DNA from: Blastococcus sp. CT_GayMR19
GTDB taxonomy: Bacteria > Actinomycetota > Actinomycetes > Mycobacteriales > Geodermatophilaceae
Length of the DNA: 64,000 nt
Reading direction: 5' to 3'
NCBI RefSeq assembly: GCF_004570385.1
Contig: NZ_SPQL01000004.1
Span: 287,240 to 351,239, forward strand
Each line of letters begins with the position of its first letter. Positions within the stretch are counted from its first letter, which is position 1. Shown piece after piece: positions 55,841 to 64,000 of the stretch. The notes below the pieces were generated by a model. The model searched no databases, was not told where the DNA came from, and worked only from the letters and a program-made list of their open reading frames with translations. A program made the position numbers and the translations under genes.

Positions 55841-57217
55841 ATGACCTCGAAGCGGGCAGCGGTGATCCGGCGCCGGGTGCAGGGCGTCGTCTTCCTCGTC
55901 GTCCTGGCGCTGCTCCTGGGCCTCTCCGTGGCGATCTACCGGAAGGCGTTCACCGATGTGGCCCGGGTGACGCTCGAGACCGACGCGGCCGGCAACCAGC
56001 TGCAAGAGGCCTCCGACGTCAAGATGCGCGGCGTGATCGTGGGCGACGTCCGCGAGGTGTCTGCCGGCGTCGACGGCGCGACCATCGAGCTCGCCATCAA
56101 GCCCGAGTACCTGGAGCAGATTCCGGCCGACGTCACCGTCCGGCTGCTTCCCAAGACCCTCTTCGGCGAGCGGTTCGTGGCCCTGGAGATGCCGGACAGC
56201 CCCTCCGCGGAGCGACTGGCCGACGGCGACGTGATCGGCCAGGACCGCAGCGAGAACGCCATCGAGCTGCAGCGGGTCATCGACGACACGCTCCCGCTCC
56301 TGCAGGCGGTCGAGCCGCACGACCTCTCGTACACCCTCGGATCGGTGGCCGAGGCGCTGCGCGGCCGGGGCGACCGGCTGGGCGGCAACCTGGCGGCCAC
56401 CGGGGAGTACTTCGGCGAGATCAACACGGTGCTGCCGCAGCTGCAGGCCGACATCTCCGGCCTGGCCGACTTCGCCGACACCTACCAGGGCGCCGCCGAC
56501 GACCTGCTCGCCGTCCTCGACAACCTGGTCATCACGAACTCGACGATCGTCGACCAGTCCGAGCAGCTGCGCCGCACCTTCACCGTCGGGGCGAGCTCCG
56601 CCAACACGACGGCCGGGTTCCTCGAGACCAACGAGCGGAACCTGATCTCGCTCGCCGAGACCTCCCGGCCGGTCCTCGGCGTGTTCGCCGAGTACTCGCC
56701 GGTCTACCCGTGCCTGCTCGAGGGGCTCGCCCGGTCGGTCCCGAGGATCGGCGAGACCTTCGGCGCGGACGGGGACCCGGCGCTGAACCTCAACATCCAG
56801 GTCTCCTTCCCGCCGCGGAACCCCTACGCGCCCGACGACCAACCGGCCTACGTCGACCGGTCGGGCCCCGACTGCCGGGGTCTGGACAACATCGACGAGG
56901 AGATCGCGCAGGCGCAGGCGGGCGAGTACTACTGCCCGTCGCCCCCGGAGGACGGCGTCGAGTCGAGCGAGGGCGGGCTGCAGGAGGAGCCGGTCTGCTA
57001 CATCGGCGGCCCGGACGACGACGGCGGCTCGGTGGGGGCGCTCCGCGGCGGTGCCGGGGAGTCGTTGCCCTCCGACCTTGCCGGCTCGACGGCGGAGCTC
57101 GATTTCGTCCGCAGCATCCTCGCCTACCAGACCGGGACGCAGGCCGGGGACGTCTCCGACCTGTCGGCGTCGACGCTGGCACCGCTGCTGAGGGGGAAGC
57201 AGGTGATGCTCCGATGA
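55841..57217 (+). CDS. mceA: MCE-family protein MceA
   Basis: 458 aa. One N-terminal transmembrane helix (VVFLVVLALLLGLSVAIY), the MlaD/MCE domain (about 40-115: DVKMRGVIVGDVREV, KTLFGERFVALE), a long helical region and a low-complexity C-terminus with three or four Cys. It is one subunit of the substrate tunnel. The stop codon is the first base triplet touched by a dispersed repeat. Confidence 0.92.
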   Translation: MTSKRAAVIRRRVQGVVFLVVLALLLGLSVAIYRKAFTDVARVTLETDAAGNQLQEASDVKMRGVIVGDVREVSAGVDGATIELAIKPEYLEQIPADVTVRLLPKTLFGERFVALEMPDSPSAERLADGDVIGQDRSENAIELQRVIDDTLPLLQAVEPHDLSYTLGSVAEALRGRGDRLGGNLAATGEYFGEINTVLPQLQADISGLADFADTYQGAADDLLAVLDNLVITNSTIVDQSEQLRRTFTVGASSANTTAGFLETNERNLISLAETSRPVLGVFAEYSPVYPCLLEGLARSVPRIGETFGADGDPALNLNIQVSFPPRNPYAPDDQPAYVDRSGPDCRGLDNIDEEIAQAQAGEYYCPSPPEDGVESSEGGLQEEPVCYIGGPDDDGGSVGALRGGAGESLPSDLAGSTAELDFVRSILAYQTGTQAGDVSDLSASTLAPLLRGKQVMLR

Positions 57218-57258
57218 GTGAGCATCGCAGCGAGCGCCAGCGAGCGAGGAGCGGAGCG
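57217..57258 (+). repeat. 42-bp dispersed repeat between mceA and mceB
   Basis: Identical over 42 bp to 11894-11935 in the nuo operon. It begins at the last base of the mceA stop codon and fills most of the 67-bp gap to mceB, a gap that the other junctions of this operon do not have. Confidence 0.85.
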
Positions 57259-57284
57259 GTCGGCCGCGGAGCGGGGATGGCGTC

Positions 57285-58409
57285 GTGAGAGGACAGCTCC
57301 GCGGGCTCGCCGGTCCGCTCGTCAAGCTGGTGGTGTTCGCCGTCGTCACGATGCTGGCGGCGTACGTGCTCGTCTCGACGATCACCAACGCCGGCTACGG
57401 CGAGCAGCTGGTCTACCGGGCGGAGTTCAGCGACGTCGCCGGCCTGGTGGAGGGCGACGAGGTCCGCATCGCGGGGGTCCGCGTGGGCCAGATCGTGGGC
57501 ATCGCGCTGGCCGACGAGACCGACCGGCCGGTGGCGGAGGTCGAGTTCGAGGTCTCGGCCGACGTCCCCCTGCCGGCGGACGTGGAGGCGCTGATCCGGT
57601 ACCGCAACCTCGTCGGCCAGCGCTACATCGCGCTCAGCGAGGGGGAGGGGGCCGGCGGCCGGACCCTGGAGCCCGGCGCCGTCATCCCGCTGGACCAGAC
57701 CACTCCGGCACTGGATCTCACCGTCCTGTTCGGCGGGTTCCAGCCGTTGCTGCAGGCGCTGACACCGGCGGACACGAACCGGCTCTCCTTCGAGATCATC
57801 CAGGTCTTCCAGGGGGAGGGCGGCACGGTCGAGAGCCTGCTCTCCCACGTCGCGTCGTTGACCGACTCGCTCGCCGACAAGGACGCGGTCATCGGCAGCG
57901 TCATCGACAACCTGACCACCGTGATGGGCGCCGTCGCCGCCCGGGACGAGCAGCTGTCCGGCCTCGTCGTCAGCCTGCAGCAGTTCGTCACCGGGCTGGC
58001 CGAGGACCGGGAGGCGATCTTCGACTCGCTGCAGGCGATCGACGAGCTCGCCGTCGCGACGAGCGGCTTCCTCGAGGACGTCCGGCCCCCGCTGGCGGCC
58101 GACATCCAGGCGCTCGGGGACCTCTCGGCCAACCTCGCCGCGGACGGCGACAAGCTCGAGGACTTCCTCCAGCTGGCGCCGACCAAGATCGATCTGATCA
58201 CGCGGACCGCGGTCAACGGGAGCTGGTTCAACTTCTTCATGTGCAGCTACAACGCCACCGTCACGCTGCCGACCACCGCGCTGCCCGTGACCCCGCCGGC
58301 CCCGGGTGAGGTCGTGGCAGTTCCCGGCACGCCACTGCCCGATCCGCTCCCGAGGACCAACGGCTTCACGATCCCGCGCACGGAGAGCGGCGCGGAGGGG
58401 TGCACCTGA
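57285..58409 (+). CDS. mceB: MCE-family protein MceB
   Basis: 374 aa. N-terminal transmembrane helix (LVVFAVVTMLAAYVLVSTI), MCE domain (VEGDEVRIAGVRVGQIVGIAL, YRNLVGQRYIALSEG) and a long helical region ending in a Cys-containing segment (WFNFFMCSYN) and a Pro-rich tail. GTG 57285 gives MRGQLRGLAGPLVKL. Overlaps mceC by one base. Confidence 0.92.
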   Translation: MRGQLRGLAGPLVKLVVFAVVTMLAAYVLVSTITNAGYGEQLVYRAEFSDVAGLVEGDEVRIAGVRVGQIVGIALADETDRPVAEVEFEVSADVPLPADVEALIRYRNLVGQRYIALSEGEGAGGRTLEPGAVIPLDQTTPALDLTVLFGGFQPLLQALTPADTNRLSFEIIQVFQGEGGTVESLLSHVASLTDSLADKDAVIGSVIDNLTTVMGAVAARDEQLSGLVVSLQQFVTGLAEDREAIFDSLQAIDELAVATSGFLEDVRPPLAADIQALGDLSANLAADGDKLEDFLQLAPTKIDLITRTAVNGSWFNFFMCSYNATVTLPTTALPVTPPAPGEVVAVPGTPLPDPLPRTNGFTIPRTESGAEGCT

Positions 58410-59449
58410 TGGCCCGCGAGTCACGTCCCTTCCGGGACCGCAACCCGGTGACCATCGGGGCGATCAGCCTGTCGGTGATCGCCGCCCTGGTGTTCCTGGC
58501 GTTCAACGCGCAGTCCCTGCCGCTGATCGGCGGGGGCACCGTGTACCGGGCGCAGTTCTCCGAGGCCGCCGGCCTGCAGCCGGACGACCCGGTCCGGGTC
58601 GCCGGGGTCAAGGTCGGCAAGGTCGAGAGCCTGGCACTGGAGGACGGCGCCGTGACCGTGGAGCTCCGGGTCAGGGACGCCTTCCTCGGGGACCGGACCG
58701 AGGCCGCGATCAAGATCGAGACCGTGCTCGGCGCCAAGTACGTGGCCCTCGTGCCGCGTGGCAGCGAGGCGCTCGACCCGGACGAGCGCATCCCGCTGGA
58801 GCGGACGGCGTCGCCGTACGACGTCGTCGAGGCGTTCGCCGACCTGGCCTCGACGATCGGCGAGATCGACACCGCCCAGCTGGCCGGCTCCTTCGAGGTG
58901 CTGGCGGACACCTTCTCCGAGACCCCCGACGAGGTCCGCACGTCCCTGGAGGGCCTGGCCCGGCTGTCGGACACCATCGCCTCGCGGGACGTCCAGCTGC
59001 AGCAGCTGCTGTCGGCCACGCGGGACGTCACCCAGGTGCTGGCCGACCGGAACGGCGAGTTCACCCAGCTGATCCTCGACTCGAACGTCCTGCTGACCGA
59101 GGTGCAGGAACGGCGTCAGCTGATCGACTCGATCCTGACCAACACCCAGGAGCTCGCGCGGCAGCTGTCCGGGCTCGTGGCCGACAACCGCGAGGCGCTC
59201 ACGCCGGCCCTGCAGCAGCTGTCCACGGTCACCGACATCCTGTCGCGCAACCGGGCGGCCCTGGCCCAGACGGTGAACAACCTGGCGCCGTTCGTCCGGG
59301 TGTTCACCAACACGCTCGGCAACGGGCGCTGGTTCGACAGCTTCGTCAACGACCTGATCCCCACGATCATCGGCGGCGCGATCTGCGGCCCGACGCAGTC
59401 GGCGCCGGTGGTCGGCTGCGCCCCGACCCCGGGGGAGGGCAACTCATGA
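58409..59449 (+). CDS. mceC: MCE-family protein MceC
   Basis: 346 aa. MARESRPFRDRNPVTIGAIS, a transmembrane helix, MCE domain (DDPVRVAGVKVGKVESLAL, ETVLGAKYVALVP), then amphipathic helices, and near the end a Cys pair (AICGPTQ, VVGCAP). ATG 58409 is used rather than the GTG three codons upstream because it overlaps the mceB stop. Confidence 0.92.
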   Translation: MARESRPFRDRNPVTIGAISLSVIAALVFLAFNAQSLPLIGGGTVYRAQFSEAAGLQPDDPVRVAGVKVGKVESLALEDGAVTVELRVRDAFLGDRTEAAIKIETVLGAKYVALVPRGSEALDPDERIPLERTASPYDVVEAFADLASTIGEIDTAQLAGSFEVLADTFSETPDEVRTSLEGLARLSDTIASRDVQLQQLLSATRDVTQVLADRNGEFTQLILDSNVLLTEVQERRQLIDSILTNTQELARQLSGLVADNREALTPALQQLSTVTDILSRNRAALAQTVNNLAPFVRVFTNTLGNGRWFDSFVNDLIPTIIGGAICGPTQSAPVVGCAPTPGEGNS

Positions 59450-60690
59450 GCGGCACCCTGCAGCGCGGGGTCGCACTCGCCGCGGCGATCGTGCTGCTGG
59501 CCGCGATCGGCTGGACGGTGCTGCGGCCCGTGGACCAGTACCGGGTGACCGCGTACTTCGGCCGGACCGTCGGGCTCTACGCGGGCTCCGACGTCCGCAT
59601 CCTGGGCATCCCCGTCGGCACCATCACCGAGGTCACGTCGCTGGGCGACCGGGTGCGCGTGGAGATGCTCATCGAGGAGGACTACGACATCCCGGCCGAC
59701 GCCAAGGCCGTCGTCCTCGCGCCGTCCCTGGTGTCGGACCGCTACGTGCAGTTCGCCCCGGTCTACGACGGCGGACCGACCATGGAGGACGGCGACGACG
59801 TGCCGCTGGACCGGACGGCCACCCCGGTCGAGCTCGACCAGGTCTACGGCGCCCTCGACGAGCTCTCCGCCGCGCTCGGCCCCACGGGCGCCAACAGCAA
59901 TGGGGCGCTGTCCGACCTGATCGACGTCGGCGCGGCCAACCTCGACGGGAACGGCGAGGCGCTCAACCGGACGCTGACCGGCTTCTCGCAGGCGGTGGAG
60001 ACCCTGGCCACCAACCGGGAGGATCTCTTCTCCTCGCTGGAGAACCTGCAGGCCTTCACCAGCGCGCTGGCCACGGTCGACGCCCAGGTCGGCCAGTTCA
60101 ACGACAACATGGCCGCCGTCATGGACCTGCTCGCCGGCGAGCGCGAGGACCTGGCGGAGGCCATCACCCTGCTGTCCTCGGCGCTCAGGGACGTCGCAGC
60201 GTTCGTCCGCACCAACGCCGACCTGGTGACGGTCAACGTCGACCGGCTCGCCGACGTCACCCTCGCCCTCGTGCAGCAGCGCAGCGCACTGGCCGAGGTC
60301 CTCGACGTCGCCCCCGCCGCGCTGGGCAACCTGGCGCGCGCCTACAACCCCGACTACGGAACCCTGGACACCCGGGACAACGGACTGGGCTCGGCGAACG
60401 CCGAGGTCGTCGTCTGCGGCGCGCTGTACCAGGCCGGCCGGCTGCAGCTCACGCCCGACCTCGACCCGCTCGTCCCCGGCCTGCAGCTGCCGAGCCAGAC
60501 CGACGAGATCTGCGCCCGGATCCTCTCCGGGGACGCCGACAACGACGGCATCCTCGACGACCTGAACGCCGACCTCGTGCCCGACTACGAAGAGCTGCGG
60601 CAGGCGCTGGCCGGGGCCGGCGTCTCGGCCCCGCCCGCTCCGCGCCCACCGGTGGGCTTCCCGGCCATCGGCACCGGGGGGCTGGGATGA
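59446..60690 (+). CDS. mceD: MCE-family protein MceD
   Basis: 414 aa. Transmembrane helix at 8-26, MCE domain (SDVRILGIPVGTITEVTSLG, APSLVSDRYVQFAP), long helices, and near the C-terminus a Ca2+-type Asp loop (GDADNDGILDDLNADLVPDY), a dockerin/thrombospondin-like acidic motif, then a Pro tail. Overlaps mceC and mceE by ATGA. Confidence 0.92.
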   Translation: MSGTLQRGVALAAAIVLLAAIGWTVLRPVDQYRVTAYFGRTVGLYAGSDVRILGIPVGTITEVTSLGDRVRVEMLIEEDYDIPADAKAVVLAPSLVSDRYVQFAPVYDGGPTMEDGDDVPLDRTATPVELDQVYGALDELSAALGPTGANSNGALSDLIDVGAANLDGNGEALNRTLTGFSQAVETLATNREDLFSSLENLQAFTSALATVDAQVGQFNDNMAAVMDLLAGEREDLAEAITLLSSALRDVAAFVRTNADLVTVNVDRLADVTLALVQQRSALAEVLDVAPAALGNLARAYNPDYGTLDTRDNGLGSANAEVVVCGALYQAGRLQLTPDLDPLVPGLQLPSQTDEICARILSGDADNDGILDDLNADLVPDYEELRQALAGAGVSAPPAPRPPVGFPAIGTGGLG

Positions 60691-61940
60691 CCCGTCCACT
60701 CGTGCGGATCGGCGCCCTGGGCGCCGCGCTGCTCATGGTCTCCGGCTGCGGCTTCCGGGGGGCCTACTCCCTCAGCCTCCCCGGCGGCGCCGACCTGGGG
60801 GAGGACCCCTACACCGTCCAGGTCGAGTTCCTCGACGTCCTCGACCTGGTGCAGCAGTCCGGTGTCCGGGTCGCCGACGTCCCCGTCGGGCGGGTCGAGA
60901 CGATCGAGCTGGGCGACGACTGGACGGCGCGGGTGACGATCACCGTGAACGGGGACGTGGAGCTCCCGGCCAACGCCGTCGCCGCGATCCAGCAGTCCTC
61001 GCTGCTGGGGGAGAAGTACGTGGAGCTCGCCGCGCCCGGCAACCAGGAGCCGGAGGGCAGCCTCCGCGAGAACCCGGTCATCCCGCTGGAGCGCACCAAC
61101 CGCAACGTGGAGGTCGAGGAGCTGCTCGGTGCCATGTCGCTGGTGCTCAACGGCGGCGGGCTCGCGCAGCTGCAGGCGATCAACCGTGAGCTCGGGGACG
61201 CCCTCGAAGGCCGTGAGTCGGCCATCAAGGCGACGCTGAGCGAGCTCGACACCTTCATCGGCGGCCTGGACCAGCAGAAGGAGGAGATCAACCGCGCCCT
61301 GGAGAGCGCCGACGCGCTCGCCGCGACGCTGGCGGCCCGCACGGCGACCATCGAGGGCGCGCTCGACACGATCGGGCCCGGCCTCGACGTCCTCATCGAA
61401 CAGCGGGCGCTGCTGGTCTCGATGCTGGAGGGCCTCGCCCGCCTCGGCGAGGTCGGCACCCGCGTGATCGAGCAGTCGGCGGAGAACACCGTGGCCGACC
61501 TGCAGCTGCTGCAGCCGATCCTCACCCAGCTGGCCGAGGCCGGCCCCGACCTGGCCGGCTCGCTGCCGCTGCTCCTGACCTATCCGTTCCCGGACAGCTC
61601 GCTGTCGGCCCTGCACTACCGGGAGGCCCAGACCGGTGGGTACGCCCTCTTCACCAACATGACCGCCACGGTGAACCTCGACCTGACCGAGCTCCTCTGC
61701 CGGTACGGGATCGACCAGCTGGGCGCCCTGGTGGAGGTCGACCCGACGACCATCGCTCCCGGCCGGTGCGGGGCGCCCGGGCCGGGCCAGGGCCCCGGCC
61801 GGGAACCGGGTCCCCCCTCACCGCTCGATCCGCTCGTCACGACGTTGACCGTGCCCGGCCTCTCCGGTCTCTCCGGTCTCCCGGGTGGCGGCGACCTGGA
61901 CGCGCTGCCCGGTTTCCCGTCGGTGGGGGTGCCGCAGTGA
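60687..61940 (+). CDS. mceE: MCE-family lipoprotein MceE (LprK type)
   Basis: 417 aa. Lipobox VSGC at about residues 18-21, so lipid-anchored as in LprK. MCE domain (SGVRVADVPVGRVETIELG, QSSLLGEKYVELAAP), helical region, and a Gly/Pro-rich C-terminus with GLSGLSGLPG repeats. ATG 60687 overlaps mceD. Confidence 0.92.
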   Translation: MTRPLVRIGALGAALLMVSGCGFRGAYSLSLPGGADLGEDPYTVQVEFLDVLDLVQQSGVRVADVPVGRVETIELGDDWTARVTITVNGDVELPANAVAAIQQSSLLGEKYVELAAPGNQEPEGSLRENPVIPLERTNRNVEVEELLGAMSLVLNGGGLAQLQAINRELGDALEGRESAIKATLSELDTFIGGLDQQKEEINRALESADALAATLAARTATIEGALDTIGPGLDVLIEQRALLVSMLEGLARLGEVGTRVIEQSAENTVADLQLLQPILTQLAEAGPDLAGSLPLLLTYPFPDSSLSALHYREAQTGGYALFTNMTATVNLDLTELLCRYGIDQLGALVEVDPTTIAPGRCGAPGPGQGPGREPGPPSPLDPLVTTLTVPGLSGLSGLPGGGDLDALPGFPSVGVPQ

Positions 61941-63223
61941 TCACCCGGAAGACCAAGCTCAAGCTGCTCGCCTTCGCGGCGCTGTCGCTGCTCGGCCTGT
62001 CCTACCTCGGCTTCAACTACGTGGGGCTGGACCGCGCGCTGCTCGGGAGCGGATACGAGGTGGCCGCCGACTTCCGCGACTCAGGAGGGATCTTCGTCAA
62101 CGCTGAGGTCACCAACCGGGGCGTGGCCGTCGGCCGGGTCACCGACATGGTGCTGGTGGACGACGGGGTCCGCGTCGTGCTGACCATCGAGCCGGGGGCC
62201 GAACCGATCCCGGCCGACGCCGAGGCCGTCGTCGCCACCCGCAGCGCGGTCGGCGAGCAGTACGTCGATCTCCGGCCGCAGAGCGACGACGGCCCGTTCC
62301 TCGAGGACGGGGCGGTGATCCCGCAGAGCCGCACCGACATCCCGGTGCCGGTCGAGCAGATGCTGCTCAACATCGACGGGCTGGTCGGTTCCCTCGACCA
62401 GGAGAACCTGCGCATCGTCGTCGACGAGCTGGGCCGCGCCTTCGAGGGGTCGGGGGACGACCTGGGCCGGCTGATCGACAACGGCGACCTCCTCCTGGCG
62501 CGGGCCGAGGAGTCGCTGCCCCAGACCCTGGAGCTGATCACCGACGGTCAGACGGTGCTGGACACCCAGGTGGCCAGCCGCTCGGCCATCCGGCAGTGGG
62601 CGGCCGACCTGCGCCTCGTGAGCGACACCTTCGTGGAGCTCGACCCCGAGCTGCGCGGCATCCTGGTCGACGCGCCCGACGCCGGGGAGGCCATGGAGGA
62701 CCTGGTCGAGCGGGCGGGCCCGGGGCTCGGTTCCCTGGTGCGCAACCTCGACGTCCTGAACCGGGTGCAGATCCCGCGGCTGGACGGCATCGAGCAGCTG
62801 CTGGTCACCTTCCCCGATGTGGTCTCGGGTGGATTCACCGTCGTCCGCCGGGACGAGGACGACGAGGACGGGGACGGCGACGGCGAGCTGCGCTCGCACT
62901 TCGGCTTCGTGCTCAACGCGGGCGACCCGCATCCCTGCACCACGGGGTACGTGCCGACGGCCGGCATGACCAGTCCGGAGGCGGTGGAGAACCTGGACAC
63001 CGACGCCGTGGGGTGCCGGGTCGTCAACGGGGTCGACCCGAACCCCGGGGACGCCTACGACGAGAACGGCTCGAACATCCGCGGCGAGCAGAACATCGGC
63101 CGGGACGGCGGCCGGGGGACCACCCCTCCGGAGGAGGAGCTGGCGGGACACCTCCCCGTGTCCCCCACAATGCTCGACGAGGTGTTGAGCGGTCTGCTGA
63201 ACGCCACCGAGCTCGCCGGGTGA
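61937..63223 (+). CDS. mceF: MCE-family protein MceF
   Basis: 428 aa. N-terminal transmembrane helix (LLAFAALSLLGLSYLGFNYV), MCE domain (AEVTNRGVAVGRVTDMVLVD, TRSAVGEQYVDLRP), helical region, and an Asp/Glu-rich stretch (DEDDEDGDGDGE) with two Cys in the C-terminal part. GTG 61937 overlaps mceE by GTGA. Last mce subunit. Confidence 0.92.
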   Translation: MITRKTKLKLLAFAALSLLGLSYLGFNYVGLDRALLGSGYEVAADFRDSGGIFVNAEVTNRGVAVGRVTDMVLVDDGVRVVLTIEPGAEPIPADAEAVVATRSAVGEQYVDLRPQSDDGPFLEDGAVIPQSRTDIPVPVEQMLLNIDGLVGSLDQENLRIVVDELGRAFEGSGDDLGRLIDNGDLLLARAEESLPQTLELITDGQTVLDTQVASRSAIRQWAADLRLVSDTFVELDPELRGILVDAPDAGEAMEDLVERAGPGLGSLVRNLDVLNRVQIPRLDGIEQLLVTFPDVVSGGFTVVRRDEDDEDGDGDGELRSHFGFVLNAGDPHPCTTGYVPTAGMTSPEAVENLDTDAVGCRVVNGVDPNPGDAYDENGSNIRGEQNIGRDGGRGTTPPEEELAGHLPVSPTMLDEVLSGLLNATELAG

Positions 63224-63279
63224 ACGCCCGGACGCTGATGGCCCGCATCGATGAACGCCTAGGAGGTCTGCTCGCGTGA
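63220..63279 (+). CDS. 19-aa bridging ORF between mceF and the Mce-associated gene
   Basis: GTG 63220 overlaps the mceF stop by GTGA, encodes MNARTLMARIDERLGGLLA, and its TGA overlaps the GTG of the next gene by GTGA. The frame fills the gap exactly, which suggests a coupling peptide. Alternatively the CTAGGAGG inside it (63259-63266) is simply the RBS of the next gene. Confidence 0.4.
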   Translation: MNARTLMARIDERLGGLLA

Positions 63280-63881
63280 CGAGCGACGCGCGGGTCCGCC
63301 CGCCGGAGGACGACGCCGCCATGCTGCCCGACGCTGCAGTGGCGGGGAACGCTGCCGAGCAGGACGACGCTGCCCTGCCGGGGGAGACGTCCGGCCGGTC
63401 CCGGCCCTCGCTGCCCCTGGTGCCGGTGCTCGCGACCCTGCTCGTGCTGCTGCTCGCCGCGGCGGCCTTCCTCTGGTTCACCCGCCCCGAGCTGTCGGCG
63501 GTCCGGACCGGGGACTACGTCGAGGCCCTGCAGGCGGCCCGCTCCGGGATCGTGGACCTGACCTCCTTCGACCACCTCACCCTCGACGACGACATCGAGC
63601 AGATCCGGCGCGTGGCCACCGGCGATCTCCGCGAGGAGTCCGTGGCCGAGCTGGACGACAACCGACAGCAGCTCGTCGACGCCGAGGCGATCGTCAACAC
63701 GGAGGTCGTCGGGGCAGGCGTCACCCGGGCCGACGGTGACGCGGCGACGGTGCTGATGGTCATCCAGGCCACCCAGGAGAGCACCGCCTCGCCGCAGGCC
63801 CAGGTCGTCCGCTACCGCATCCAGGTCGAGCTGACGAAGGAGAACGACCGCTGGGTCCTCTCCGGGATCTCGGGGCGGTGA
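63276..63881 (+). CDS. Mce-associated membrane protein
   Basis: 201 aa. Acidic cytoplasmic N-terminus (~45 residues), one transmembrane helix (LPLVPVLATLLVLLLAAAAF) and an extracytoplasmic domain of the Mce-associated/NTF2-like type ending RYRIQVELTKENDRWVLSGI. Such proteins support Mce complex stability in mycobacteria. AGGAGG lies 8 nt before GTG 63276. Confidence 0.87.
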   Translation: MTSDARVRPPEDDAAMLPDAAVAGNAAEQDDAALPGETSGRSRPSLPLVPVLATLLVLLLAAAAFLWFTRPELSAVRTGDYVEALQAARSGIVDLTSFDHLTLDDDIEQIRRVATGDLREESVAELDDNRQQLVDAEAIVNTEVVGAGVTRADGDAATVLMVIQATQESTASPQAQVVRYRIQVELTKENDRWVLSGISGR

Positions 63882-63888
63882 CGCGAGG

Positions 63889-64000
63889 ATGACCGGCACC
63901 CCCGACGAGCGCCCCCGCCCCACCCCGCGCCCCACGCCGCAGCCGCGTCCGGGCGCCTCGGGCCGGCCCAGTCCGCGGCCGCGGGTGGCCGGCAGCCGCC
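63889..64000 (+). CDS. Second Mce-associated protein, N-terminal fragment
   Basis: ATG 63889 with GCGAGG upstream opens a frame that continues past the window end. The visible 37 residues are Pro/Arg-rich (ERPRPTPRPTPQPRPG), the usual disordered cytoplasmic start of Mce-associated membrane proteins. Assignment rests on position 7 bp after the previous gene. Confidence 0.6.
   Translation, partial: MTGTPDERPRPTPRPTPQPRPGASGRPSPRPRVAGSR

Overview
The window is a high-GC actinobacterial chromosome segment: GTG starts are frequent, genes are tightly packed with ATGA/GTGA overlaps, several genes look leaderless, and the locus types (mkl next to rplL, DUF222-HNH proteins, an rpmG-hadA-hadB-(tRNA-Trp)-secE-nusG order, a complete mce locus) are typical of the group. 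The style fits Geodermatophilaceae (Blastococcus, Geodermatophilus or Modestobacter type), but that placement is inference from gene content, not a search result.

Region by region: (1) 1-6.9 kb holds menaquinone biosynthesis: partial menE(-), menC-menD(+), an isochorismate synthase menF(-) and menG/ubiE(+). Inside it sit two small secreted proteins that share a duplicated leader and signal peptide. (2) 6.9-10.5 kb is an accessory patch: a decayed nucleotidyltransferase, a DUF222-HNH endonuclease behind a DNA-damage-type promoter, a GNAT acetyltransferase, a proline-rich micro-ORF and a phosphoribosyltransferase. (3) 10.5-28.3 kb is a full 14-gene nuoA-N operon with a textbook Rex operator upstream, followed by a long-chain polyprenyl diphosphate synthase. 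(4) 28.3-36.4 kb holds a sugar dehydrogenase-like lipoprotein, an FAD monooxygenase, korAB, htpX and a DUF559-like protein. (5) 36.5-40.2 kb holds yajQ, tRNA-Tyr, a Tad-pilus-like protein and a two-gene ESX/WXG-like unit. (6) 40.2-43.3 kb holds a 29-residue peptide made mostly of three RGSRWT repeats, with a structured leader and its own terminator, followed by a membrane GGDEF-EAL protein. (7) 43.3-52.8 kb is translation and secretion core: tRNA-Thr, tRNA-Met, rpmG, hadAB, an M1-like peptidase, an aminotransferase, a RibD-like reductase, tRNA-Trp, secE, nusG, rplK, rplA, rplJ and rplL. (8) 52.8-64 kb is mkl (mceG) directly followed by yrbEA-yrbEB-mceA-F and Mce-associated proteins, cut off by the window end.

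The parts connect. The men genes and the polyprenyl synthase make the menaquinone that NDH-1 reduces, and the Rex site would tie nuo expression to the NADH/NAD+ ratio. mkl supplies the ATPase for the MlaE-type permeases and the Mce substrate-binding chain encoded right behind it.

The most unusual items are the RGSRWT-repeat peptide locus, the twin secretion cassettes, back-to-back leaderless men promoters, in-place tandem duplications of the 3' ends of rplA and rplL, and a 42-bp repeat found identically inside the nuo and mce operons. No rRNA, CRISPR array, prophage, intact transposon or replication origin was seen.
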